A stretch of DNA of 50,167 nucleotides from Streptomyces sp. 35G-GA-8 (lineage in GTDB: Bacteria > Actinomycetota > Actinomycetes > Streptomycetales > Streptomycetaceae). This document shows positions 20,680 through 27,875 of the stretch, one piece after another. Numbering within the stretch: position 1 is the first letter of the stretch; every line of letters begins with the position of its first letter. Under the pieces are notes generated by a model that saw only the letters and a list, made by a program, of their open reading frames with translations, searched no databases and was not told the DNA's origin. The stretch covers positions 107,938 through 158,104 of the forward strand of contig NZ_JAMHJQ010000019.1 of the NCBI RefSeq assembly GCF_023534745.1. The letters run 5' to 3'. A program made the position numbers and the translations under genes.

Positions 20680-21912
20680 CTATGTCACCAGCTCCGTGCG
20701 CGCGCCGACCGCGGTCGCCCAGTCGGCGCCCTCGGCCACCAGCGCGCGGTAAGGACGGGCCGCCCGCGCCATATTGACGGAGACCGCGCCGCAGACCCGG
20801 CCCTCGCGCCCGTAGAGCGCGATGAGCTTGCGGTCCACGACAGCGCCCTCCACGACGCGCACCTCGTCGGCGTCCCGCGTACGGCCGAAGATCTGCACCT
20901 TCAGGTCGTACTGATCGGACCAGACATACGGAACGGGAGCGAACGGAACGGCCGCCGCGGGCCCGGCCAGAATGTTCCTGGCGACGGCGAGGCCCTGTTC
21001 GGCGGCGTTCGTGCGGTGCTCGATCCTGGTCGGAGCGCCGGTGCGCGGGTGCAGCCAGCACGCGACATCGCCGGCCGCCCAGACCCCCGACCCGGCGTAC
21101 AGGGTGGGATCGCACTCCACCCCGTCGCCGACCGGAAGACCGCTCCCTTCCAGCCAGCCGGTGCTGGGCCTGGCCCCGATCCCGACCAGTACCGCGTCCG
21201 CGGGGAGCGTACGGCCGTCGGCCAGGCGCACCCCGGTGACACGGCCGCCCTCGGCGGCGATCCCCTCGACGAGCACGCCGGTCTCCAGCCGTACTCCGTG
21301 CTCGCGATGCACCTCGGAGAGCATCGCGCCCAGTTCCGGACCGAGTACGTCGGACAGCGGCATCGGGACATCGCTGACCATGGTGACCTCGGCGCCCAGT
21401 TCACGGGCCACGGCGGCGGCCTCGCAGCCGACGAAACCCGCCCCGACGATGACGAGCCGCGGCCGGCCGCGCAGATCGTCCCGCAGACCGAGGGCGTCCT
21501 CCAGGGTGCGCAGCACATGCACCCCGGCGATGCCTTCCGTACCGGGCAGCCGGCGGGCGGCGGCGCCGGTCGCCACCACGAGGGCGTCGTAGCCGATCCG
21601 TTCACCGTCGGCCAGGACGACCTCGCGCGCCGTGGTGTCCAGGGACGTCGCCCTGACACCGAGCCGCAGATCGAGCCGTAGGTCCGTCAGTACGTCCTCG
21701 CCGCGCAGCCGCAGCCGCTCGGGTTCCCAGGCGCCCGACAGCAGCTGCTTCGACAACGGCGGTCTGTCGTAGGGGAGATGGACCTCCTCACCGATGACGG
21801 TGATACGCCCCTCGAAGCCGGCCCTGCGCAGCCCCTCGGCGGTGGACATACCCGCCGCCGAGGCGCCGACGACGGTCACATGCCGGACCTCGCCCACTCC
21901 CGCTCCGCTCAC
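20680..21912 (-). CDS. FAD-dependent ferredoxin reductase
   Basis: A 410-residue pyridine nucleotide-disulfide-type reductase of the kind that passes electrons from NAD(P)H to P450 ferredoxins. The FAD motif VVGASAAGMSTAEGLR (residues 14-29), the NAD(P) motif VIVGAGFVGCEAAA (about 153-166), the ATG motif and the second FAD motif VWAAGDVA are all present. A C-terminal reductase dimerisation domain follows (about 325-400). The GTG start overlaps the ferredoxin stop as TAGTG. With the ferredoxin and CYP upstream it makes a complete three-component monooxygenase operon, which is uncommon since most Streptomyces CYPs have no adjacent reductase. Confidence 0.92.
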   Translation of the reverse strand: MSGAGVGEVRHVTVVGASAAGMSTAEGLRRAGFEGRITVIGEEVHLPYDRPPLSKQLLSGAWEPERLRLRGEDVLTDLRLDLRLGVRATSLDTTAREVVLADGERIGYDALVVATGAAARRLPGTEGIAGVHVLRTLEDALGLRDDLRGRPRLVIVGAGFVGCEAAAVARELGAEVTMVSDVPMPLSDVLGPELGAMLSEVHREHGVRLETGVLVEGIAAEGGRVTGVRLADGRTLPADAVLVGIGARPSTGWLEGSGLPVGDGVECDPTLYAGSGVWAAGDVACWLHPRTGAPTRIEHRTNAAEQGLAVARNILAGPAAAVPFAPVPYVWSDQYDLKVQIFGRTRDADEVRVVEGAVVDRKLIALYGREGRVCGAVSVNMARAARPYRALVAEGADWATAVGARTELVT

Positions 21913-22106
21913 TATCGCTCCAGTCGGATCGCGGCGGCCGGACAGATGAGCGCGGCCTCGCGTACCTGCTCGTGCAGCGCGGCCGGCGGCCGCGCGTCGA
22001 GAATGAATGCTATGCCGTCCTCGTCACGCTGGTCGAACACTTCGGGGGCGACGTTGACGCACTGTCCCGCTCCGCAGCACTTGTCCTGGTCGAGCTCGAT
22101 TTCCAT
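21912..22106 (-). CDS. 3Fe-4S ferredoxin
   Basis: A 64-residue ferredoxin. C10, C16 and C55 (KCCGAGQC and ICPAAAI) match the three cluster ligands of the single [3Fe-4S] ferredoxins that serve Streptomyces CYP105-type enzymes; C11 takes the position usually held by a variable residue. The typical APEVFDQ segment lies between. It starts 23 bases after the P450 stop and its TAG overlaps the reductase GTG. Confidence 0.93.
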   Translation of the reverse strand: MEIELDQDKCCGAGQCVNVAPEVFDQRDEDGIAFILDARPPAALHEQVREAALICPAAAIRLER

Positions 22107-22129
22107 GATCTCCCTCTCCACTCCGGCGC

Positions 22130-23329
22130 TCACCAGGCCACCGGAAGCGCGTACACCCCGTACACGGCCATGTCGCCACGGAAGCGGATGTCCTCGAACG
22201 GCACGTCGAGCCGCAGCTCCGGCAGCCGGCGGATGATGGTCGCCAGAGCTATCTGGAGCTCCACCCGGGCCAGTGGCTGGCCCAGGCACTGGTGCACTCC
22301 GAAGCCGAAGGCGACATGGCGGCGCGCGTCCCGGGCCACATCGAGGTTCCCGCCGGACGGGAAGACATCCGCGTCGCGGTTGGCGGTGTTGAGGGTGCAG
22401 ATGACCCCCTCGCCCGCGCGGATCGTCCGGCCGCCGACGGTGACATCCTCGGTGGCGGCCCTGGTGACGCCGTTGTGCACGATGGTCAGATAGCGCAGCA
22501 GTTCCTCGACCGCCCCCTTCACCAGCGAGGGGTCCTCCTGGAGCCGGGTCCACTGGTCGGGTTCGCGCAGCAGCGCGAGCACCGACAGCGCGGTCATGTT
22601 CGCGGTCGTCTCATGGCCGGCGATCAGCAGCAGCAGCCCCATGGACGCCGCCTCGCTCACGCTGAGTTCGCCCCGGGCCGTCAGCCGGCTGATGATGCCG
22701 TCGTCCGGCGTGTGCTCCTTGGCCTTCGCCAGTGCGATCAGGTACTCGCGCAGTTCGTCGCTGGCGGCCAGGATCTCGGTCTCCGTCGACGCGTTGTGCA
22801 GCAGGACCCGGCTGCGCTCCTGGAAGTAGTCGTGGTCCTCGTAGGGCACCCCGAGCAGACGGCAGATCACCAGGGACGGCAGCGGCAGCGCGAACTCCGT
22901 CACCAGGTCGGCCGCCGACCCGGAGGCGGTCATCCGGTCCAGCAGATCGTCGGTGAGGCGCTGGATCTCGGGGCGCATCGCGTCGATCTTCTTGACCATG
23001 AAGTCGGCGGTGAGCATCCGGCGCAGCCGGGCGTGGTCCGGGTCGTCCATCCGGATGAAGCTCGCCTCGCCCGAGGACAGCTTCTTGCGTGCGGGGGTGA
23101 GGAAGGGATACCCGGGGCGGGTTGCCTCGGCGCTGAACCTCGGGTCGCCGAGGACCGCGCGGACGTCTTCATGACGAGTGATCAGCCAGCACTGGGAGCC
23201 GTCCCAGAGCGTCACCCGGGTCACGGGGGCCTCCTCGCGCGCCTGTTCGTACTCGGGAGGCGGGGAGAAGGGGCAGGCGCCCCGGGAGGCGGGGGCGGTG
23301 AGGCGAGGGGGGTGGTCGGTAACGGTCAT
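22130..23329 (-). CDS. Cytochrome P450 (CYP105-like)
   Basis: A 399-residue soluble bacterial P450. The I-helix oxygen-activation motif AGHETTA, the K-helix EELLR and the heme-binding loop FGFGVHQCLGQ with the ligand C348 are intact. The N-terminal RLTAPASRGACPFSPP pattern and the end of the protein (YALPVAW) resemble CYP105 members. It hydroxylates or otherwise oxidises an unknown substrate with electrons from the adjacent ferredoxin and reductase. GGAGAA precedes the ATG. The divergent MarR gene and an inverted repeat between the two suggest induction by a small aromatic or xenobiotic molecule. Confidence 0.95.
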   Translation of the reverse strand: MTVTDHPPRLTAPASRGACPFSPPPEYEQAREEAPVTRVTLWDGSQCWLITRHEDVRAVLGDPRFSAEATRPGYPFLTPARKKLSSGEASFIRMDDPDHARLRRMLTADFMVKKIDAMRPEIQRLTDDLLDRMTASGSAADLVTEFALPLPSLVICRLLGVPYEDHDYFQERSRVLLHNASTETEILAASDELREYLIALAKAKEHTPDDGIISRLTARGELSVSEAASMGLLLLIAGHETTANMTALSVLALLREPDQWTRLQEDPSLVKGAVEELLRYLTIVHNGVTRAATEDVTVGGRTIRAGEGVICTLNTANRDADVFPSGGNLDVARDARRHVAFGFGVHQCLGQPLARVELQIALATIIRRLPELRLDVPFEDIRFRGDMAVYGVYALPVAW

Positions 23330-23387
23330 GGGGGGTTCTCCTTCGCACAGAGTGCGGATGGATTCCAGGGAGACCGAGCTGTGAGCG

Positions 23388-23408
23388 AATTGCCTAACAA
23401 AAGCAATT
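23388..23408. promoter_or_regulatory. Inverted repeat, likely MarR operator
   Basis: AATTGC (23388-23393) and GCAATT (23403-23408) are perfectly inverted around 9 AT-rich bases, giving TTGC-N9-GCAA. It is the only AT-rich stretch in the 208-bp gap between the divergent P450 and MarR genes and has the spacing common for MarR dimers. Confidence 0.65.
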
Positions 23409-23537
23409 AACTCTCGGTCACGCTAACGCGCCTGTACGCACGGACGGAAGGGGACAGAAGCGTGGGTTCCACATTGGCCGAATGCCGACCGCGGCTACCC
23501 GCGTCCCCTTGCGCGCCGATGCCGTTACAGTTCCTCC

Positions 23538-24044
23538 ATGCCGGACGCCGACACCGCCCCGGAACCCACAGCCGCACTGGAGAAGATGCTGGCCCTGCTG
23601 TCGTATCTGCTCACCCGCTCCCAGGCGCACGACCAGCAGATCTCGCAGGCAGGTGTGACCGCCCGCCGCTCGGACGTGTATCTGCTGCTGGCCCTCGACA
23701 AGAGCGAGGGGGGCAGCCGGGTCGGCGATCTCGCCGACCGGCTCATGGTCGAGCCCTCCCATGTCACCCGTCAGATCGCCCGGTTGCAGGCCCAGCGGCT
23801 CGTCGAGCGCACACCCGATCCCCTCGACGGCCGCGCCCGCCGGGTGGTGATCACGGCGGAGGGGACGGCCTTGCTCTCACAGCTCCACCGGGCCAACCGC
23901 GACAGTCTCCAACGGGCCCTGCACGGCGTGGAGGAGCGCGACATCGCCACCACCGTCGATGTGCTCCAGCGGCTCGTCGACGGTTATGTCCGCAGGGTGC
24001 GTACGCAGGCGCTTCCGGAGCAGTACGAAGCCCTCAAGGAGTAG
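23538..24044 (+). CDS. MarR-family regulator
   Basis: A 168-residue winged helix-turn-helix regulator. The DNA-binding part spans about 45-110 (VGDLADRLMVEPSHVTRQIARL, then the wing DPLDGRARRVVIT), flanked by the dimerisation helices. It is divergent from the P450-ferredoxin-reductase operon and probably represses it and itself through the AATTGC inverted repeat. The ligand is unknown. Confidence 0.9.
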   Translation: MPDADTAPEPTAALEKMLALLSYLLTRSQAHDQQISQAGVTARRSDVYLLLALDKSEGGSRVGDLADRLMVEPSHVTRQIARLQAQRLVERTPDPLDGRARRVVITAEGTALLSQLHRANRDSLQRALHGVEERDIATTVDVLQRLVDGYVRRVRTQALPEQYEALKE

Positions 24045-24082
24045 GTCCGAAGCCCCGGCTGCCCGGGAACGCCCGCGGAAGC

Positions 24083-24223
24083 GACGTCCGTACGTGGGGT
24101 TCGGACTTCCGGGGGCGCGCGGACGCCTATCCGAATTCGGCGGTGGTCGACGTCCTCGCCGGACCGACCGATGTCACGGTGGTGTGCCGGAAGCAGGGCA
24201 GCACCGTGACCGCTGAGGCCGTC
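24083..24223 (+). pseudogene. Fragment of an SH3-type secreted protein gene
   Basis: A 47-codon stretch in the gap after the MarR gene reads like the middle of a Streptomyces SH3-fold secreted protein (TWGSDFRGRADAY, then VVDVLAGPTDVTVVCRKQG and TVTAE). There is no start codon, signal peptide or C-terminal half, and the frame runs straight into the 3' end of the minus-strand DUF6114 gene. I read it as a gene remnant left by a deletion. The family assignment rests on memory of similar proteins. Confidence 0.45.
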
Positions 24224-24665
24224 AGGCCGACTCGTGTGGAGCCCGCCGCCGCCGTCGGCGCGGCTCCTGGTCGGGCAGCCAGCCGAAGGCCAGCGAGCTG
24301 CCGACGACACCGAGCACCAGACCGACGAAGAACCCGCCCAGGTTGGATGTGATCCAGGTGCCCAGGGCGACCAGCACACCGATGACCGAGTAGAACAGCC
24401 GCTGCCCCGGGTTCAGCAGTACCAGCAGTCCGCATACGGCCATGACCAGCGGAAGCAGATAGGCGGCGATGCCGCCCGCGCCCGCTTGCAGGACAACCGA
24501 GATCGAGGCCTGTTCGGTGAGCAGGATCTCCACTCCGCCGAGCAGCAGGAGCGTCCCGCCCCAGAAGGGCCGGCGTCCGCGCCAGGCGGTGAAGGCGCGC
24601 AGCGGATGGCGGCCCCCGGCCGGGACAGCGGCCCCGGCCGGGGGGTCCGGTTCGAGGGGAGCCAC
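24222..24665 (-). CDS. DUF6114 membrane protein
   Basis: A 147-residue integral membrane protein with four predicted transmembrane segments between residues 33 and 128 (for example GGTLLLLGGVEILL and YLLPLVMAVCGLLVLL) and an arginine-rich cytoplasmic tail ([10 protein letters not shown]). The N-terminal RRPFWGGTLLLLGG is typical of DUF6114. The GTG start lies 2 bases after the DUF6230 stop, so the two are cotranscribed; this pairing is common in Streptomyces. The function is unknown. Confidence 0.85.
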   Translation of the reverse strand: MAPLEPDPPAGAAVPAGGRHPLRAFTAWRGRRPFWGGTLLLLGGVEILLTEQASISVVLQAGAGGIAAYLLPLVMAVCGLLVLLNPGQRLFYSVIGVLVALGTWITSNLGGFFVGLVLGVVGSSLAFGWLPDQEPRRRRRRAPHESA

Positions 24666-24667
24666 CC

Positions 24668-25309
24668 TCAGCAGCCCTTCGAGCGGAAGCTGAGATGAAG
24701 GTTGGGCAGCCGGAACTTGGCAGCGGTGGTCGCCCAGTTGGTCTGGCGCAGATGGGTGATGGTGACCGTGTCGGCCTGCTGGCCGAAGACACCGAGCGGA
24801 CCCTTGACGCCCGCCTTGGTGAAGGTGCTCGCGTCCCCGCCGATCTCGATGTTGTCGAAGTCCGCCCGATCGCCCGTCAGGACCGTCGAGTCGGTGGTGA
24901 GATCGGTCGCGGACACGGGAGTGCCCTTGTCGCCCGCGGTGATGTGCAGATAGGTGCCGCCGATCTCGACGCTCTGGCAGAGCTTGGTGAGTTCGGCCTT
25001 CTTGATGGCGGAGACCACCACCAACACCTGGCCTCCGGTGTCGCCGGCGTTGGGGCTGCCCTCCGCCATGTTGTCGATGCCGCCGAACTGCTCGAAGCCC
25101 TGGCCCTCCAGGCGGTCGGCCGTGACGGTGAAGGGCATGCCGGAGATGGCGAACTGAGCGGCGATGGCGCCCTGCGCCGTGAGGATCACGAGGGTGGCGG
25201 CCGCGGCGATCGCCGGTACACCCATGAGAGCGGCGCGGCGCAGCCGCACTCTCCCCCGCCGTTCGGCTCTCTCTGGCGGTTCCCCGCCGGTGATTTCGGA
25301 CGTGGCCAT
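24668..25309 (-). CDS. DUF6230 exported protein
   Basis: A 213-residue protein with one N-terminal hydrophobic segment (about 27-48, signal anchor or uncleaved signal) and a beta-rich extracytoplasmic domain with two cysteines (KLCQSV and the C-terminal residue). Homologues are called DUF6230 and were sometimes labelled cholesterol esterase without evidence. The start at 25309 has AGGAG upstream; the longer frame to 25414 is rejected. It is the first gene of the pair with DUF6114 and has its own promoter at 25430-25458. Confidence 0.85.
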   Translation of the reverse strand: MATSEITGGEPPERAERRGRVRLRRAALMGVPAIAAAATLVILTAQGAIAAQFAISGMPFTVTADRLEGQGFEQFGGIDNMAEGSPNAGDTGGQVLVVVSAIKKAELTKLCQSVEIGGTYLHITAGDKGTPVSATDLTTDSTVLTGDRADFDNIEIGGDASTFTKAGVKGPLGVFGQQADTVTITHLRQTNWATTAAKFRLPNLHLSFRSKGC

Positions 25310-25429
25310 GAGCTGCTCCTGAGGGTGTGATGACCGGAACGAGCTTGCGTGGCGATGTCCTGGCGCGGACGGCTCCCGGCGCCGATGGGTTTCCCCGGGC
25401 GACGGCGCGGCCATGGGAGTCGACCCGGA

Positions 25430-25458
25430 AAGTTACTCCCAGGTATCCACCCGGTCAA
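25430..25458 (-). promoter_or_regulatory. Promoter of DUF6230-DUF6114 pair
   Basis: TTGACC (25458-25453), a 17-base spacer and TAACTT (25435-25430) on the minus strand make a good housekeeping-type promoter with a leader of about 115 bases. It lies in the 626-bp gap 25310-25935, in which I see no convincing gene; a 115-codon open frame at 25473-25820 is Pro-rich and has no coding character. Confidence 0.62.
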
Positions 25459-25619
25459 CCATCTTGTGAAAATTGGGTGTTGATCGCGTATGGGCCTGCT
25501 CCCAGTCCGGTGCGCGCCGGACGGGCCGCTCGGGCTCGCGACCGGCGCGTGCCCCCGGCACCACCGCTGACGTCTGGGTACCGTGGGTAACATTCATCGC
25601 CGACTTCCCCCTTGAGGCC

Positions 25620-25648
25620 TTGACTCCGTGCACCGGACAGGTTTACAA
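25620..25648 (+). promoter_or_regulatory. Possible promoter of the small secreted protein
   Basis: TTGACT (25620-25625) followed after 17 bases by TTACAA (25643-25648). The leader to the start codon at 25936 would be about 280 bases, long enough to hold further control, though no clear structure was recognised. Confidence 0.42.
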
Positions 25649-25935
25649 CGCTCTTGGGTTTCCTTCTGTGCCGCGCTCGTTCGCGGCGCGGTGCGGGTCC
25701 GTGGCGCCGGTCCCGTACCGCAACCGTTCACCCCCCATACACCCTCCGGCGCTGCCCCCGCGGGCACCGCCCTCCCACACCATTCTTCCGCTCCATCCCG
25801 CCGCTCCAGCGTTCCCTTGAGGAGCGGCTGCCGCACAGCCGGTCGCCTCTCTCGCCGGCCGTGACCACGCGCCTGGCCGAGCCGCCACAGCGCGTTCGCA
25901 CAACCTCATCCCACCGCTCGCGAAAGGGACTTCGC

Positions 25936-26637
25936 ATGGGCACTCGCACGGGCTTACGACGTACCGTTCTCGCCACCGCGGGCGTCGGCGCAGCCGTCGC
26001 CCTCCTCGCCACCGCAACAGCCTCCGCCACCGGTACGGCGTCCACCGCCGGTGCCGCCGCCGGCAATGTGCTCACCTACGGCAGCGCGGCCGGCCCCGCC
26101 GTCGCGGTCGGGGACGTCTTCACCTCCTCGCTCAGCAGCGGCGCGAGCGTCGCGATCCGCACCACGGCCGGCGGATCCACCGGAATCACCTGCACGGTTT
26201 CGCAGTTCACCGCGACCGTCACCGGCAATCCGGCCGCACCGGGGACCGCCACCGAGTCGCTGACGGCGCACACCTTCGGCGGCTGCACATCAAACATTCT
26301 GGGTACCACCGGGGTTCAGAGCATCACGGTCGACCGGCTGCCCTACAACACGACCGTCACCTCCGGGGGGCCGCTCACCGTGGGCGCCGGTGCGGCGGGC
26401 GCGGTACAGACAACCGTCAAGCTGAACACCCTGCTCGGACTGACGACCTGCGTCTACACCTCCACGGGGCTGAGCGGCGCCACGTCCAACACCGACAACT
26501 CCATCACCTTCACCAACCAGTTGTTCAGCAGGTCGTCGGGGCCGGCCACCTGCCCGGGCTCCAGCTACTTCTCCGCCAAGTACGGCCCGGTCAGGGACAC
26601 GAGCCAGTCCGGCAGCCCCTCCGTCTTCGTCAACTGA
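25936..26637 (+). CDS. Small secreted protein, function unknown
   Basis: A 233-residue protein with a twin-arginine-like signal peptide (GLRRTVLATAG, cleavage near ASATG, residue 34). The mature part is rich in Ser, Thr and Gly, lacks charged residues over long stretches and has four cysteines (ITCTV, GGCTS, TTCVY, ATCPG), probably two disulfides. Such proteins are often found as Tat signal domain proteins in Streptomyces. GAAAGGGA precedes the ATG at good spacing; the longer upstream frame is rejected because it has no signal peptide at its start. It is divergent from the DUF6230 gene. Confidence 0.8.
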   Translation: MGTRTGLRRTVLATAGVGAAVALLATATASATGTASTAGAAAGNVLTYGSAAGPAVAVGDVFTSSLSSGASVAIRTTAGGSTGITCTVSQFTATVTGNPAAPGTATESLTAHTFGGCTSNILGTTGVQSITVDRLPYNTTVTSGGPLTVGAGAAGAVQTTVKLNTLLGLTTCVYTSTGLSGATSNTDNSITFTNQLFSRSSGPATCPGSSYFSAKYGPVRDTSQSGSPSVFVN

Positions 26638-26729
26638 CCTGCGGCGAGGACACGTTGAGGAACTGACGGACGGACACACCGATGCCCCTGCGACCACGCT
26701 CGCACGGGCATCAGCCGCTGACCGCGCCC

Positions 26730-26791
26730 CGGCTCGGGCCGGTCCCGACTCGGGCCGGTCCCGACTCGGGCCGGTCCCGACTCGGGCGGGA
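26730..26791. repeat. 16-bp tandem repeat, about 4 units
   Basis: The unit CGACTCGGGCCGGTCC occurs at 26746-26761 and 26762-26777, with a one-base variant at 26730-26745 (CGGCTCGGGCCGGTCC) and a partial copy at 26778-26791. It lies between the secreted protein stop and the methyltransferase stop, just 3' of both convergent genes. The period of 16 is not a multiple of three, which argues against coding. Confidence 0.85.
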
Positions 26792-26798
26792 CTCCGGC

Positions 26799-27614
26799 TC
26801 AGGCCTTCTTCCGGGCGACGCCTCCGTACATGGCGATGTCACGGTCGTCGATGTCCTCCTGGTCGGCGTCCGGCCGCCAGTGGTGGACCTGGGTGACGCC
26901 CGGCTCGACCAGTTCGAGACCGTCGAAGAACGCCTCGGCCTCGGCCTGCGTGCGCAGTTGCATGGGCATACCGCGGCGCGCGTACTCGGCGGCGACGCGG
27001 CCCACCTCCTGCGGGGCGAAGTCGGCGGTGCCGATGGTCATGGCCAGGAAGCTGCCCGCGGGCAGCGGGTCCAGCAGGCGCTGGACGAGGCCGTGGTCGT
27101 CGTCGGTGTCGAGGATGAAGTGCAGAATGCCGATGATCAGCAGCCCCACCGGCTCGCGCAGATCGAGGAGCTCCTGGAACTGGGGCGAGCCGAGGATCGC
27201 GTCGGGGTCACGCATATCGGCGTCGACATAGGCGGTGCGGCCCTCGGGGGAACTGGTCAAAAGCGCCCGCGCGTGCGCGAGCACGATCGGGTCATTGTCC
27301 ACGTAGACGATGCTCGCGTCGGGGCGGACCTCCTGGACGACCTCGTGCACATTGGGCGAAGTGGGCAGGCCGGTGCCGATGTCGAGGAACTGCCGGATGC
27401 CCTTCTCCCGCGCGAGATACCGGGCCGCGCGGTGCATGAACTCCCGGTTGGCCCGCATGTGCACCGGCAGCGCCCGCCACTCGCGGCACATCGCGTCTCC
27501 GGCTTCCTTGTCCACCGGGTAGTTGTCTTTCCCGCCCAGGATGTAGTCGTAGACGCGGGCCGAATGCGCCTCGCCCGTGTTGATCCGCCGTACTGGATTC
27601 TCCTGCTGCGCCAT
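26799..27614 (-). CDS. SAM-dependent methyltransferase, Methyltransf_19 family
   Basis: A 271-residue protein of the actinobacterial DUF574/Methyltransf_19 family. The N-terminal ARVYDYILGGKDNYPVD signature, the SAM motif FLDIGTGLPTSPNVHE and the acidic YVDNDP that contacts the ribose are present. Streptomycetes carry many paralogues; no substrate is established for most. I prefer the ATG at 27614 since GGAG stands 5 bases before it, whereas the GTG two codons upstream directly abuts that site. It is divergent from the rhamnosidase gene. Confidence 0.92.
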   Translation of the reverse strand: MAQQENPVRRINTGEAHSARVYDYILGGKDNYPVDKEAGDAMCREWRALPVHMRANREFMHRAARYLAREKGIRQFLDIGTGLPTSPNVHEVVQEVRPDASIVYVDNDPIVLAHARALLTSSPEGRTAYVDADMRDPDAILGSPQFQELLDLREPVGLLIIGILHFILDTDDDHGLVQRLLDPLPAGSFLAMTIGTADFAPQEVGRVAAEYARRGMPMQLRTQAEAEAFFDGLELVEPGVTQVHHWRPDADQEDIDDRDIAMYGGVARKKA

Positions 27615-27800
27615 CTTCACTCCAGGTCCCGATCGAAGCTTTGGCCAGGAGTCTAGGCATGCGGATATCTCAAGATCACGTCACTCGCGTACATGAAAGG
27701 TTTCAACAGGCCCTTCAGGGAAGCTAGAGCAACGCCAACCACCCCGTCAATAGAGGGAACTTGTCGCTCTCGCGGCTTCGCCATGGCCGTCACAGAACCC

Positions 27801-27829
27801 TTGACAGTTCACAGGCGCCTCCCTACTTT
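27801..27829 (+). promoter_or_regulatory. Promoter of GH78 rhamnosidase
   Basis: A perfect -35 TTGACA (27801-27806), 17-base spacer and TACTTT (27824-27829): one of the best housekeeping promoters in the window. The predicted transcription start near 27836 touches the operator at 27837. Confidence 0.75.
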
Positions 27830-27836
27830 CCCAAAA

Positions 27837-27850
27837 GTGAAACGATTCAC
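27837..27850. promoter_or_regulatory. LacI-type operator of GH78 gene
   Basis: GTGAAACGATTCAC has inverted arms GTGAA/TTCAC around a central ACGA, the usual look of a LacI-family box with central CG. It covers the predicted transcription start. It differs from the TCGAAGCGCTTCGA boxes, so a different LacI protein, not encoded in the window, is expected. Confidence 0.68.
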
Positions 27851-27875
27851 CGTCGAGTCGTAACGGAGTCGCATT

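Noticed and set aside
25473-25820. 115-codon open frame in the DUF6230 upstream gap
   Set aside because: Proline-rich, no ribosome binding site, and it runs across both predicted promoters.
26730-26791. CRISPR array
   Set aside because: The 16-bp units follow each other without spacers and no cas gene is near.
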